This document shows positions 24,572 to 36,792 of a stretch of DNA of 64,000 bases, one piece after another. Positions within the stretch are counted from its first letter, which is position 1, and every line of letters begins with the position of its first letter. A program made the translations under genes and the position numbers. The notes under the pieces are model-generated. The model was not told the DNA's origin. It did no database searches and saw only the letters and a program-made list of their open reading frames with translations. Origin of the DNA: Rhynochetos jubatus (lineage: Eukaryota > Chordata > Aves > Eurypygiformes > Rhynochetidae); contig CM050652.1 of NCBI GenBank assembly GCA_027574665.1, positions 4,444,589 to 4,508,588 on the forward strand, read 5' to 3'.

Positions 24572-24912
24572 AAGGCTCAGGGGAGACTTATTGCTCTCTA
24601 CAACTATCTGAGAGGAGCTTGCAGAGAGGTGGGGATTGGTCTCTTCTCCCAGGTGACAAGTGATAGGATGAGAGAAAACAGTCTCAAGTTGCACCAGGGG
24701 AAGTTTAGATTGGATATTAGGGAATAATTCTTCACTGAAAGGCATTGGAATGGGCTGCCCAGGGAGGTGGTGGAGTATCCTTCCCTGGAGGAACTAATAG
24801 ACATGTAGATGTGGTGCTTAGGGGCATGGTTTAGTGGTGGACTTAGTGTTAGGTTAAGGTTGGATTCAATCTTAAAGGTCTTTTCCAACCTAAATTATTC
24901 TATGATTCTGTC
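24572..24912 (+). mobile_element. CR1 LINE, 5'-truncated, right arm of inverted pair
   Basis: Reads as the last part of CR1 ORF2 plus the 3' UTR. Translated on the + strand, the first 200 bases give the family's C-terminal motifs ('VTSDR', 'KFRLDI', 'FFTE', 'GLPREVVE') with an in-frame stop and a lost codon or so, so the frame is dead. The 3' UTR contains the same 'ggtttagtggtggacttag' block as its neighbour and ends in octamer repeats 'attctatgattctg'. Its last 130 bases are the reverse complement, with differences, of 24437-24571. Confidence 0.92.
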
Positions 24913-27464
24913 GTCTGATCAGACTCACTAGAACAAAATGAGGTAGCAGCCCCTAAATGCCCACTGTGTTTGCTTCTGGCCGCTTCTTAACAGTTTTTTC
25001 CACCAACATGGCATAAGAAAAGTATTTTAAAAATCAGAAAAACAGCCTTGATGAGGATAATTTTAAGAAGATGGAAGTTAGAAGCTCACACCTGGCACTC
25101 TCCTTATCTCAGGAAGCAGCACGGCTGTTTGCTCTCTACAAGTGGCACTGCTTACCAAGAGAGACACTTTCAGTGTTATTTTTATGCTCCTTGGCTTGTA
25201 CATCTGTCTGAAGAGCAGATCGGACTCCTTGCCTCCCCTCCCACGCAGGCTCTTCATTTATGCATCGGAGATTCTTATGATGTCTGGGATGTAACAACCT
25301 CAAGGCTGACTTTCAAGGTTTGCTTATTTCCAGGTTTATTGTCCTCCTGGCTGCCACTCCAGGTACTCAGTACCAGGTGCTCAGGTACTTAGCACTTCCT
25401 TTTGGTTGGCAACAATCAGATTCTGAAATAATGATCTCATGGTTTGAGTGAAACATTTGATATAACAGTGTCTCCTCTCATAGAACAGCACAAACTGGTT
25501 GTTTTTCTTCCCCTTTGTCTGCTTCCATCTCTCTTTTTCACACAACTTAGAGAAGAAAACTTTGATGACTACTCAATAGACAGAATTTCACTAGGTTGCC
25601 ATTACACAAACTGGCTCTAGCTGATAAAAAAGAATTAATATTTACTATAAGTTTTATAACTCTCATCAAGATGTAGGTCATATATCGAGAAATGGCATCT
25701 CCAAACACCTAACGCATCATAGCAAAAGGTTGAAGTGAAAAAAATTGCTCAACTTCTCAACAGTAATCAAGAGTAACTCCATTATATTAAAGGTGTTACC
25801 TAGGCACAGAATCCATGTGAAGGAGAATCCATGCAGCCTCTCCACCTATGTTTTCAAACTTTTTAATAAGATGTAGAAAATCTGAATTAAGTATTATTTT
25901 TCAACCAAACTATCTTTACTCAGACCAAAGGTATGAACTTCAAGCAATGGAGTCTGGGAAATTACCATCTTGGGTCTTTCTCTGCTTGAATATTTCCAAG
26001 TTTCCTCTATTAACTAAGATAAAGACCATCTGTGATCTTTACCAAATCTAAAGATTTTCCTTCAGTGACTGTCATTATCACTGCTAAAGAACAGCCAGAG
26101 TCTAATGCTTCTACATGGCCTATCAAAGAAAACACTGACTTCTCATGGATTTGAGTAGGATCACAGTAATTCACCTCAAGAAAAGTATCCTAGCACAGCA
26201 CGGGGCTCATGGACCTGGTCTGATTCACAAGAGCAGGTTTTAGGCTCTTAAGCTCATTTAGGCTCTAAAGATTACTTTTTTTGAAGGTTTTATAGCACTT
26301 ATCTCCTGTTCAAATTACTGTTTTTGTTACTGCACCATGGAAACACCATTCCTGACTCAGAACTCACTGTACTGTCATCACCTCAACATTCCTGTCCTGT
26401 TTCCCTGGCTGGGTATAACAAAGGTGCTTTCACTTGCAACATACCAGCTGCTAGGGCTGGGACCCATCCAGCTTTGGACATCTGACTCATTTAACCTGGG
26501 CATCTACATGTGTGTAGTCACCCAGTGTCCCTATAGGACAGGAATAAATTACTTCCAAAGCCTGGAGAAATTCCTCTCTGAGAGGGAGGATGCGTGTCTT
26601 GTAGGTGCACTGATGCTAAGCCAAGTGTGTCAGTCAGTGTCTCCCCCTGCTCCCTGTGACAAAGACTCCCCATTACATCTAGATAAAAACCACAGCTATC
26701 CAATGAAAAAGTTGGCCCAACACTCCTAATGCTAAGAAATTGGCCCATTCTTCCTTACAGACCCAAAACTTTGGGATACTTGGCCACGGACAAAGGTGGA
26801 AATAACTCCCGCTTTTCATCTCTCTGAAGAATATGCCAAGTGATCCTTGGTTGGATTACTAGAAGCAGATGGTACAACATCCCTGCACTAACCTGATTCC
26901 GACTTGCTCATATTAGGTGTCTTTCATACGCTGACCTAAACAGAAACTGCTGAACTGCTGACCCTTGTTAGGTTTTGGCCATTTAAAATGAGTAATGTGG
27001 CTGTTTCTTTGCTCCTCTTACTTGACCTCATGCAGAAACTCTGGCAATTTCAAAACTGACAATTTCTGTGCAGCTTCAAAAGGATCTGGAAACCATTACT
27101 GTAATGTTGGTAGTTTCCCTTTCACCTATGCAAGTTTTCTAAAACTGTGAGTGTGAGAGTGACCTTTAAATCATGGAGAGATTTCTGTTTTAAACCATCT
27201 CTGTCTAAATGAGTATTTCCACCTCAACAGCAGAATCCAACTTGTCCCCTTCTACAAAAGTTCAAAACTTCCTGACTGAGTAAACTCTTGCAGAAAGTAA
27301 ACTTCTGCTAAAAATCCCTGTAATATATACAGCTTTTTTTCACTAGGCATGTCCATAGTCCATAGCATATCTTGCTTTCCTGGTGTTTTATGGCATGGGT
27401 CTTTGCTGTTCCCATTATTTAGCCTAGGATTACTTTTTCCAGCCTAGGGGAGGTGTTGCCCAAA
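24913..27464. other. Non-coding stretch, no recognisable feature
   Basis: Unique sequence. Open frames of 114 codons (25048-25392, +) and 130 codons (26337-26729, +) have no recognisable domain or exon context. Confidence 0.55.
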
Positions 27465-27885
27465 ATGAAAGTCCAGCTCCTTTTTGTGCTAGAATTTGGG
27501 CAGTGCTACCAGCTTCTGCCTGGACCAACACCTCAGTGTCTTTCTTGTAGTGAGAGGTCCAAAACTGATCACAGGATCTGAAGTGTGGCCTCACCAGTGA
27601 GCAGTACAGGGGGACAATCCCTGATCTGGTCCTGCTGCCCACCCTGTTCCTGATGCCGTCCACAATGCTGTTGGCCTTGGCCACCTGGGCACATGCTGAC
27701 TCATACTCAGCTGCTGTTGACCAACACTCCCAGGTCCTTTTCCGCCAGGCAGCTTTCCAGCCACTGTCCCCAAGCCTGTAGCTTGCAGGGGGTTGTTGTG
27801 GCCCAAGGGCAGGACCTGGCACTTGTCCCTGACATAACTATGTCCATGTGAAAAGCTCTCACCTTTCACCAGACCTCATTAACCC
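27465..27885 (-). mobile_element. CR1 LINE ORF2 C-terminal fragment (dead)
   Basis: The minus-strand translation contains, in order, 'PGPALGPQQPPASYRLG', 'CAQVAKANSIVDGIRNRVGS', 'GIVPLYCSLVRPHF' and 'QFWTSHYKKDTEVL'. These match the C-terminal region of CR1 ORF2 that follows the reverse-transcriptase domain in avian copies. The frame is shifted around the 'WKAAWRKRTWECWSTAA' stretch, and the element lacks the RT active site and the 3' tail. It is an internal fragment, truncated at both ends, and cannot move. Confidence 0.9.
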
Positions 27886-29800
27886 TCCTGATCTAGATGG
27901 CTTACTGCTATCTCTACCTTATTTATTTTCCCTTCTCCTTCCATCATTATACCCTCAGAGGTGTTTCTGTATAATATCTTCCTTTTAAAAATACTGCTTC
28001 ATTTTCTCTTCTGCCAACATACTCATCTTCAGTGAAAAGGTGCTGAAGAAGACAGATTTTCCCTGCAAACTCTGTATCTCAGCAATATGAGCTCTCATCA
28101 AGCAGCGATGCCACCCTGGGGTGTTTGGGTTAGGATCTGAATGCTGTTTGCTGCAGGAGGCCACCAGGAAGACTTGTCTACATATTTCTGCAGGAACAGG
28201 AAGGGTTGGAGCCTGCAGCTGTGGCTCAGTCATCTAGAAGTCACATAAGTGTAGAGACGTCTTTCATTACTTCTTATTTTCACCTCTGACAAATAAAACC
28301 TTTCAAATCAGTACCTCTTCACTGACTGCCAGTGTCTTTGGATGAGGCCCTGGATGAAGCGGATGCATTACTTGTATCAGTGACTTTCAAACCTCTGAGC
28401 AACTACAGATCTCTGTCAACTCTAAAATTCCCTGTGGTTCATGCATGTTAGAACTGATGAATCTGCACATTGCTATGCTTAATTTGGTTTTGCATAACAG
28501 CTTCAGAATACGAAGGATGGTCCTATGGACCACAGTTTGGACTGAAGCAATGACTTTTGGTGGAAGGTCTTCTGGAAAGCAACTGTCTCCATTCCATATA
28601 CATTTTTCAGTGTGTCATTTAGAGAACAATACTCTCATCTGTACAAAATCCAGGTCTAAAATTGTAAATGTCCTAACTTCTTCACTGGTGGAGGACAAGC
28701 TAGGTAGCATTTTTGCTCAGTACAAGTTGCATCTCATTCTGTCACTGTTCTCTAACTGCCTCATCCCATAATGAAAAGAAACAAATAAAAATCAAGATCC
28801 ATTTCAAGATTTTCTGTCAATTACAAATTCCAGGTAAAAAGAAAAAAAGGAAAATAAATCCTCTGTCTCATTTGAGGGAGACACAGGATATTGTTATTTT
28901 TATATCACTCAATCAATCATGAATTGAGCTATAAAAAGTCCTAAATTTCAAACAGTCCCATATTGAGATGGAAGTTAATGGTTCATTAGCAGTAAAAGCT
29001 TCAGGTTATGTTACTGAGTAACCTTTTGTTCAAACATGATGTCTGACATTTGCATAAGTGCTAGGGTATGTCTATCTCTGAGCTATTGAGATGATGTGAG
29101 CACCAAGCTCTTGTAAACAGCTTTTTTTTTCCCCCACCTCCTCTCGATACCATACATGCTTGCAGTTTGTTTTCTCAGAAACACAGCTGTCTGGTAGGGC
29201 AATGACATTCTTGGGCTTCATCTGCTCTTTTGCTACTGCAACAAAACTGACTGTTGTGTACCTGGCAGCTGGTCCAAGAGATGAGAGAATCTAAGGCAGC
29301 AATGCCTAACCCAGGAACACCTGGGTTAAGTGGGATGTAGTTGTAAAAGGCAGTTCTGCAGAAACAACAAAGCAGTGATGAAATTACTTTCTCATGGTGT
29401 CCCAAAAATCTTTGGGACCTTAATGAGAAGGTCACCTAACAGATCCTTTCTATATCCTCCTTTTGTAATTCCTTATTTGAGTTTATATGCAAAATCAACA
29501 TTAGGTTTTATTTAGCCTCAAGCCATCTGTGAGCTCAACACAGGAACAGACTAACCTCCATGGAGCAATAGGAGGACTGAGGCATCTCTTTGCAGTGATG
29601 CCTGTTTCTGGACCAGGACTTTGGACTGGCTAAGATGTGTTGAACCTTAGAAAGAGTAGGAGGAAAACATAGCAGGAAAATATATATCAGAAATTATAAT
29701 TCTTCTAAAAGAGTACCCAGTTCCCTCTCTAAAACAACTGACCACTGCTCTAAAATGTCACTGCTCGAGTGGGTTTACACTATCCTTTAATTGTCAGTGT
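27886..29800. other. Non-coding stretch, no recognisable feature
   Basis: Unique AT-rich sequence between the CR1 fragment and the LTR. Open frames up to 108 codons with no known domain. Confidence 0.55.
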
Positions 29801-30624
29801 TGTGGTTTAACTCTGGCTAGCAAAATACCACGAAGCTGCAAATCCGCCCTCCTCTCCTCCAGTGGAGACAAAGAATCGGAAGAAAAAGGAATAAAGAAAC
29901 TCGTAAAAGTGAGATAAGAACTATTTACTAAATAAATCTAAATTAATATATACAAATACTACTAATAATAAATAATTAAAATAATAGAAAATAAAACATA
30001 TGATACAATATGATACAATATGATAGTTTCTCACCACCCACTGAGCAATGTACAACCAGGTGCTGAGTAGTGGGAGTCAGACCCAGAGAGCCCAAGAACG
30101 CAGCCCGAGAATGATCACAGCCTGAGAGCCACAGTCCAAGGGCAGCAGCCCGAGAGCTGTCTCAGCAGACTCTGAGCGAACCCTATCAGCGACAGCACAA
30201 TCAGGAAAACTAAACAAACCCACCAACGCCCTCAAGAACGAGCAAGCACAGGAGTTAGTAAAGCAGCTAATGCAGGAGTTGGGGAGTGTTAACAAGTGCC
30301 AGGAATTAAATGAGCAAGAGAGTAAGGGCAAGAGCAATGGCTCCCAGACCCCCTCCTTGCCTAAGCCCTGAGCAGGACGTACTATGGAATGAAATACTCC
30401 CTTGGTCAGTTTGGGTCACCTGTCTGTGTGTCCCCTACACTGCCTGTAGTGAGACAGCGAGAGCTGGGAATGCAGCTACAGTATCAGAAGAAACACCTTG
30501 AATTCAATGCAGGCATTCCCCAGTGCCAGCTAAGACCTTATCAGTACTTCTCTCAGCATCCAGGAACAGCTTCATAGCAGCCACGGTGAAGAGAGTTAAC
30601 CCTTTCCTGACTAAACCCAGCACA
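29801..30624 (-). mobile_element. Solo LTR of an avian endogenous retrovirus
   Basis: Begins TGTGGTTTAACTC and ends ACCCAGCACA, giving TG...CA boundaries. The inner landmarks follow a common avian LTR in order: the opening 'tgtggtttaac', a long AATAAT-rich tract (about 29925-30000), 'tctcaccacccactgagcaatg', 'cagtttgggtcacctgtc', and the closing 'gttaac.ctttcctgac.aaacccag'. In relatives I recall, the promoter reads on the strand opposite to this sequence, so I assign minus; this is moderate confidence. The TATA region itself is decayed. No internal retroviral genes flank it, so it is a solo LTR left by recombination. I could not see a clear target-site duplication. Confidence 0.75.
29999..30025 (+). 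repeat. 10-bp tandem repeat (TATGATACAA) inside the LTR
   Basis: The unit TATGATACAA occurs twice exactly, then as a 7-base partial copy. It marks the end of the LTR's AT-rich tract. Confidence 0.9.
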
Positions 30625-31611
30625 CCAGACAAAACATACCCATGGCTCCATTTCTGCTGTAACTTGCATGGTGGTTTTCCATTCAGACTACTACAAGCTA
30701 AAATGTGTTGTCTTTTTCTTTGCCAGAAACAGAACACAATTCTTTTCAAAGATCTGGATGACTCAAGGTGGGCTGCCCTGGGTAATACTTTCAAACTTGC
30801 TTAAACCCCAAAATTCAGAATGTCAAATTCACTGACAGTCCATGTCTTGTATCACAGACTGAGTTGGTCTGGTGACAGCATTATCTCACTGTAGTAGGCT
30901 GGTTGCAAGGCCAGAGTAATACTAAAGCTATGTTTGGGCTATATTTGTACTGGTGTTGCTATCACCTTGAACAGGGCTTGTTCTAAGTTAATTTAAAAAT
31001 TTGTCTTGGAGGTGAGCACAAGCCTGGGGGATAGTTTTGTTTTGTGTTAAAAGAGTTCCAGAAAGTAAAATTTTTGGTTATATATTTGCAATGAGTCTGC
31101 AGCTGGCATTTGAAAAAAAAAAAAAGAGAAAATCAGTGAGTTTCAGTCGCTGGAAAACACCAGAGGGGCTGGAGTAGAAATGAATCTTCCCTGTTAACAG
31201 ACCTCCCCCAGTTAAGGATCAGGAAGTATGTCTTTCTCCCTCCAGGACCTCCCATTATTTAATTTTCTGTTATGGCTTTTTGCTCTCTGTACACTGTCTT
31301 AATTTTAGAAGTCAGAGAATAATAATTTGATAGGTGAATTTCAGAGGGGGAAAATCTAGCCTTACTGAGGCTTTTGGTTGGTTGGTTTTTTTTACTTCTG
31401 TTCCTCATAGAAATTTGCCCAACGAAGGGAATATCATTCCTCACATGAGGGAAAAGTTATGTTTGACACTTGGAGACTTAACAACTGGTCCTTTCTGCAA
31501 ATGACTTTCCAGGCAAGTATTTGGGAACTACTGAAATGGCTTTCACTGACTAGTATTGTGTTATGAGTTACAACACAGTAGTTTCTTTTATGTCCCTGCT
31601 CCTGCACATGA
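30625..31611. other. Non-coding stretch with an A13 tract
   Basis: Unique sequence with an A13 run at 31113-31125. No gene or transposon recognised. Confidence 0.55.
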
Positions 31612-31670
31612 TCTTTTTCTTTATTTCTCTATTTCTTTACTACTATTTCCTTTATTTCTATATTTCTTGC
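31612..31670 (+). repeat. T-rich low-complexity tract
   Basis: A pyrimidine- and T-rich stretch built from TTTCTTTAT-like words, directly before the CR1 RT fragment. It may be degenerate microsatellite. Confidence 0.7.
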
Positions 31671-31675
31671 ACAAG

Positions 31676-32110
31676 TCCATGGGACCTGACAAGATACATT
31701 CACAGGTCCTGATGGAACAGGCAGATAAAGTTGTTAAGCCATTTTCCATCATATATGAGAAGTTTTGGCAGTCTGGTAAAGTTCCCATTGACTGTTAAAG
31801 GGGAAAGATAACCTCCATTTTTAAAAAGGAATCAAGGAAGACATGGAGAGCTACAGGCCAGTCAGTCTAACCCCTGTATCCAGCAAGATCATGGAGCAGA
31901 TCCTCTTGGAAACTATGCTAAGGCACATGGCAAATAAGGAGGTGATTGTTGATGGTCATCATGGCTTCACTAAGGACAAATCATTCCTGACAAACCTGTT
32001 GACCTTCTACAAAGGGGTTACAGCATTGGTGGATAAGGGAAGAGCAACTGACCTCATTGACCTGGACTTGTGCAAAATGTTGGACACTGTCCCACGTGAC
32101 ATCCTTTTCA
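31676..32110 (+). pseudogene. CR1 LINE reverse-transcriptase fragment (dead)
   Basis: The translation carries successive motifs of the CR1 ORF2 RT domain: 'MGPDKIHSQVL', 'FWQSGKVPIDC', 'IFKK', '[20 protein letters not shown]', '[15 protein letters not shown]', and the motif A region '[19 protein letters not shown]'. An in-frame stop follows 'VPID C' near 31796, and a frameshift lies near 31835. The YADD-containing motif and everything after it are missing. The copy is truncated at both ends and non-functional. Beyond 32110 the same frame stays open to 32349 but no longer resembles CR1. Confidence 0.9.
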
Positions 32111-32203
32111 GGCAGGGATGTATGCACAAGCCATCACTAGCCTGGCAGGACGAGCTCAGAGTCTCCTGTGAGGTGGTGGCATGTGTTCAGACAGACATTT
32201 TTA

Positions 32204-32226
32204 GCTCTTTAGCTGAACTAAAGAGC
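32204..32226. repeat. Hairpin, 9-bp perfect arms
   Basis: GCTCTTTAG and CTAAAGAGC flank the 5-base loop ctgaa. It lies about 90 bases beyond the recognisable end of the CR1 RT fragment, in unidentified sequence. Confidence 0.85.
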
Positions 32227-32595
32227 CTTCAAGACACAAGGTATGTTTCTTCAAGACTGCCAGCCCTGGCTCCCTGTGCAGACAATAGGGCAGGCATCTC
32301 TGGGGGACATAATGACATTTCTGAGTGGGCCAAGGGTTGGTCTACCTAGAAAAAGGTCACTGGGTGCAGCTTTTAATTAGCTATTAAATAATAATAATCA
32401 TCCATACATAGGAAACAAGTTTATGTGTTTCTTTCTGCCTACTAGCAAGCATCCCCAGTCATTTGCTGGAAAATCGGCATGGATCTAGTTCAGGCAGCCT
32501 ATTAAAATGCTGTCAGCTGTGAGCTCTTTAATATTTTCTCTTCAGGGATCCATAAATATTCAGTGTTCTTGTCCTGAAGGGCAGTTATTTTAGAC

Positions 32596-32619
32596 TTAAG
32601 GATGTCTTGACATCCTTAA
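32596..32619. repeat. Near-palindrome, 11-bp perfect arms with 2-base centre
   Basis: TTAAGGATGTC (32596-32606) and GACATCCTTAA (32609-32619) are exact reverse complements separated only by TT. This is the longest short-spaced perfect arm pair I found outside the CR1 pair. Possible cruciform-forming spot or protein-binding site; function unknown. Confidence 0.9.
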
Positions 32620-35600
32620 AAGACGAAGTCCACCAAAAGCACTGGTAAACTTAGTTGCTTCCAGACCTATATGGAGAAAGGCAGGTGTTAAAAGTGCAAG
32701 GTCCTGTTGCAGCAAACTGGTTTCCAGAGCTAGCAGTGTAAGCTAGGAACAGGAACAGAAGAGATGCATTTCATGGTCATATTCGGGCTGTGAGTACCAT
32801 ACCATCTGAGTAGCCACGTAAAGGCAGGATCTTTCACATGGTTTTTTCCCATTTTCCCCTTCTTGCTGCCAGTTCTGTCCTCTCCTCTTGCTCTGCTCCT
32901 CCTTTGTATTAGTGCTGCTGCTCTTCGTACTGCTCTAATCTTTCTTAGCTTGATAAACCAATGGATAATGTCCATTACCTCTCTTTTAAAAAGAGGGATG
33001 GAGAGAAACCTGCATTTTCTGCCAGGTTAGGGACTTGCACTGGCTCTAAGCATCATCTGATGAGTTGATATGTAACATTAGCCTGTGATAAGATGAGAAA
33101 AGAGCAAAATCTGGGGCTGTGAAATGGGACATTCCCTTTATGACAGTGATGAGCCATTAGACCAGTTTACTTTGTCCCGTGCAACCTTATCTTCTGATAC
33201 TGCGGACTTCTTTCCTTGAAAGTGTATTCACCACTGTGGGGTTTCCTTGATTTGCACACGGTTGAGCCTTGACCAAAAGGCGAGATCTGACTTTGCCATC
33301 TACAGGATCTGTCAAGAAAAGGCAGTTGCCCTGAGACCTGTGTTTGGATCAAATCTCCATGGAGAAGTCATGATAACCCCCAGCAGGAGAGTAATTAGGC
33401 TATGATCCTCCTCTGCTTTAGGATGGTCACTAACCAGCGCCAATGAAGTTGTGGAGAATACCATCCTTTTCTGGAAAAAAGATATGTCCTGCTTCGATGT
33501 TTCATACCAACCCAAAAGGGTGCACCTATTTTTTTGTTTGGTTTGGTTTTTTGTCAATGAAAGTCGTTTCAGGTTTTGGACTTAGGGCCTTGTCTGCAAG
33601 AATAATGTGGCATTTGGATCTGAAAGGAAACTAGAAAGCATTAAAGTTCCTCTTGCAGGGCTGGCTGGGACATTTCCCATACCTCTAAGCATCACACTCT
33701 TTAAAACAAGCTGTAAAAACTGATTTCTCCCACACTCTTTAACCTCATGTATTTATGTTTCCCTGCATGACATTGAAGAACCACCCCTTGTCGAGGGATA
33801 CAGAGCCTTTACTCAACAGAGTTCATGTGAAAGGAGAATTGTCTGGTTTCTCTGCAGAATGGGTCTGGTTACAAGCTCTCTCTTGATTTACATGTGGTGC
33901 TGTACCCAGATAATCCCTCCTGGAGAATGGGAAGTAAATTCACATCAGCCTGATACACCCTCCTCCCTTTCAGATTGGATATCCAGCCCAACGGGAGGAA
34001 AAGAACTGGCTTTAACATTCAGCAGGTTGTTTCTCCTTTTAAATGGGTGATTTGGATTCTGGTTTGGAGCATAAGGAAGCATAAATTATAACACAAATGA
34101 GAATGTGGGAGACGGTGTAGGAAAATTCTGTATAAAAAAAGGCAGAGAGGGAACAACATTTGGGGAATAAAAAGTAGGGCAGATTTTGAAATATTCTCAA
34201 AACCATTTAACACCATCTGTCAGGGGCTTGTGTTGCTAGGGATTTATCATCTATCTACAAAATCCTCTGGCTAGTGAAAACAAATTTGGGAAAAGATGAT
34301 TAAACTTCTCCTACCCTTCGACTCCCAGCCCCGCACTCCCACCAACCAACTCATCTTCCCAACTATGCTGAGTTTAGAAATTGGCTGAATACACATGCAA
34401 CTCTATGGGGTGACCAGAAATTTGAAAAAAGCCTCATTATTGGTTGTAATATCATCCCTTTTAGCTTGATTTTGCAGTGCTTATACAACAAACCTTGAAA
34501 CAGCCCAAGGGCTAGCCAGGCTTTAAATGATAATGTCCCTGAGGCAGAAGGTTGATTTGCTGGACAGAAACAAATGCTGAAAACCCAAAGCATCAGAGTC
34601 AAAAATCTTCCCAGCAGTCCCAGGGGTTTTGTTACTGCATGTCATGGAAGCCTTTTGACCAAAATCTACCTTGCATGTTTTTATATCCTACTGAACAGGT
34701 TTGGTCTAGAGGCTGTCTTTACAAAAGGCTAATTAATAGTCTGTAGTGCTCTTCTAGTTGTACAACAACGATGTTGTGAGCACTTTACAGGCATTAGAGA
34801 TGGCTGTAAAGTACTGTAATAACCTTCTTGGCTAGAAATTGTTAAACATTTGTATGAAAATTTCAATACCATTTTTATTTCAAATAAGCAATAGTGTCAG
34901 TTCCTAATTGCTGTAACACTGCCGTTGGGGATGAACTACATTACTTTCTCCCACTCAATAGGTTTCCTTGCTTTCCTATATGCCTCAGGACACAACATGG
35001 TCTCCCTACAGAAGAGCAGAGGTGGAACATCATTTGGGGAATAAATGTATTCCCTAGAATCCTGACCATAACAAACTGCAGGAGATGTAACCCCTCCCAC
35101 AGGTCTTCTTTATTCACAGAGGAAAATGTAAAAAGACACAGCTACATTAAATATCCCATAGGGCATTTCTGCAGAAAAACAACGACCAAAAAAATCTGGG
35201 CTTTTGCACATTCCAATGCAATGGAAAATAATTTAAAAAAATGAACTGGAACTTACCTTTGTGAAAAGCTTACTCAGATAGACTGGTTTTAGGAAAAAAC
35301 ATTTAAATGATTTTTTACATCCTCTACCATTTAAGTTGTTCCAATAAACTAGTTTATTAAAACTCCTGTTAAGTACCTAGTAGCCTGCTATAGATGTCTT
35401 AGAAATGTGCCTTTCGGTTGAACATTGTTCTTCCTTTCTGAAAGCAAGCTATAGACTCCACGCAAACGAAATTAAAAGATCAGAGAAGATATTGATAAAA
35501 AAAAGTGTATTTGTTGAGATAATGAAATAGTAATTGTCTAATAACAGAGGTTCTGGAATGACAACTGAATGTCGGGAAGTACAGTGAAGAGCAATACTGC

Positions 35601-36777
35601 CATGAATTATTCCATAAAGTGGGAAGATGGACCACAGATTGCCAAGGGGTATGGGCTGGCCTAATTTCTGTGAGGGAAAAAAGTCTCTGTGGGCAATAAT
35701 TCCTACTTAGAGCTCTCTGTGGAGCAGCAGATACTGAGGTGAAGGCAAGCTTTGCAAAATCATCAAGAGTGGAAGTCGTTTGTTTAATTTTCTTTCCCTG
35801 AGATTTGTTTTCATGCAAGACTTCAAAGGGAGGGTCAGTGGGAGAACAGAAGATCCCAGGTCTCTATGAAAGAGCTTTGCATTTAGGTGTAATTGAGCTG
35901 TTGTCACCACTTAGTGCCTGCGGGACCAGAAACAGCTTTGGAGAAGATAAACAGGAGGTTCTTATTGCTCCAGCCTGTATGTGCGTATCTTTGTAGGTGT
36001 GCACACCCGCACTTGCATGATGGAACAATTTAAGATACAAGGAAACTCATCCCATACCTTTGGGCCATCCCTGTGCATTACTTCACCATGCATCAGCTGC
36101 TCTGCTGTAACAGACTGTATGATGATGCTCTTACACCTTGGCATGTGTGAGGGATCTATGCCTTACATGGCCATGAAATAAGGATTAGCACATCAGCAGT
36201 TTCCATGCAGCATCTGACCTGTGGTGAGAGGGGCTTGTGTGAAGGGGGTCAGCTCCATGTCCTACCCTCTGCTCTGTGGTGCCACCCGTCCTTCCAGGGA
36301 CTTTGTTTTTAGGGGAAATAAAGATAATAGGTTGGGATGAAGAGAGCTAGTAGGTAGAAGGGGTCCTGATTTAAGGAAGGAGTGAGAATGAAAATAGGAG
36401 ACCACAGAAAGTAAGAGAGCAACACATGCTGGGGGAGGGCTGATTTGGGAAGAGGTGAATGTGGTTGCATTTCTAGTTATACATGATTTAAAGTCCCTGG
36501 CTCTAAGCTTTTTTGGGGTTCCCCAAAGTAATTTGGGTAAGATCTGAGCACAAGCCATGTATGCATGAGTGTACATTGCTATTTTTGGAGATACTGAGAT
36601 CCTGAAGTTCTATCTTACAGTATGACCAACAGTGGTTTTCTGCCACTTGTAATATGAATTTGTCATTCTTGGCTCAGCTGAGATACCATTTTGACACTAA
36701 TCCAAAGGATGAAGTAGTGTGTTTTGCTTTACCACAAGCCAGGCAGTCAATGACTCATTTTCATTCATTCTATCTCC
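32620..36777. other. Non-coding stretch, no recognisable feature
   Basis: Four kilobases of unique AT-rich sequence. Open frames up to 116 codons lack recognisable domains. A weak MIR/L3-like word pattern near 34775 was not accepted. Confidence 0.55.
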
Positions 36778-36792
36778 AAAAAAAAAAAAAAA
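36778..36792 (+). repeat. Poly(A) tract, 15 A
   Basis: Uninterrupted A15 directly in front of, and partly overlapping, the 25-base tandem duplication. Confidence 0.9.

Noticed and set aside
26337-26729. 130-codon + strand open frame
   Set aside because: No known motif and no exon context; a second frame on the opposite strand covers the same bases.
34760-34830. 'gagcactttacaggcatta', faintly like an L3/MIR-type block
   Set aside because: Only one short block matches and the flanks do not continue the repeat.
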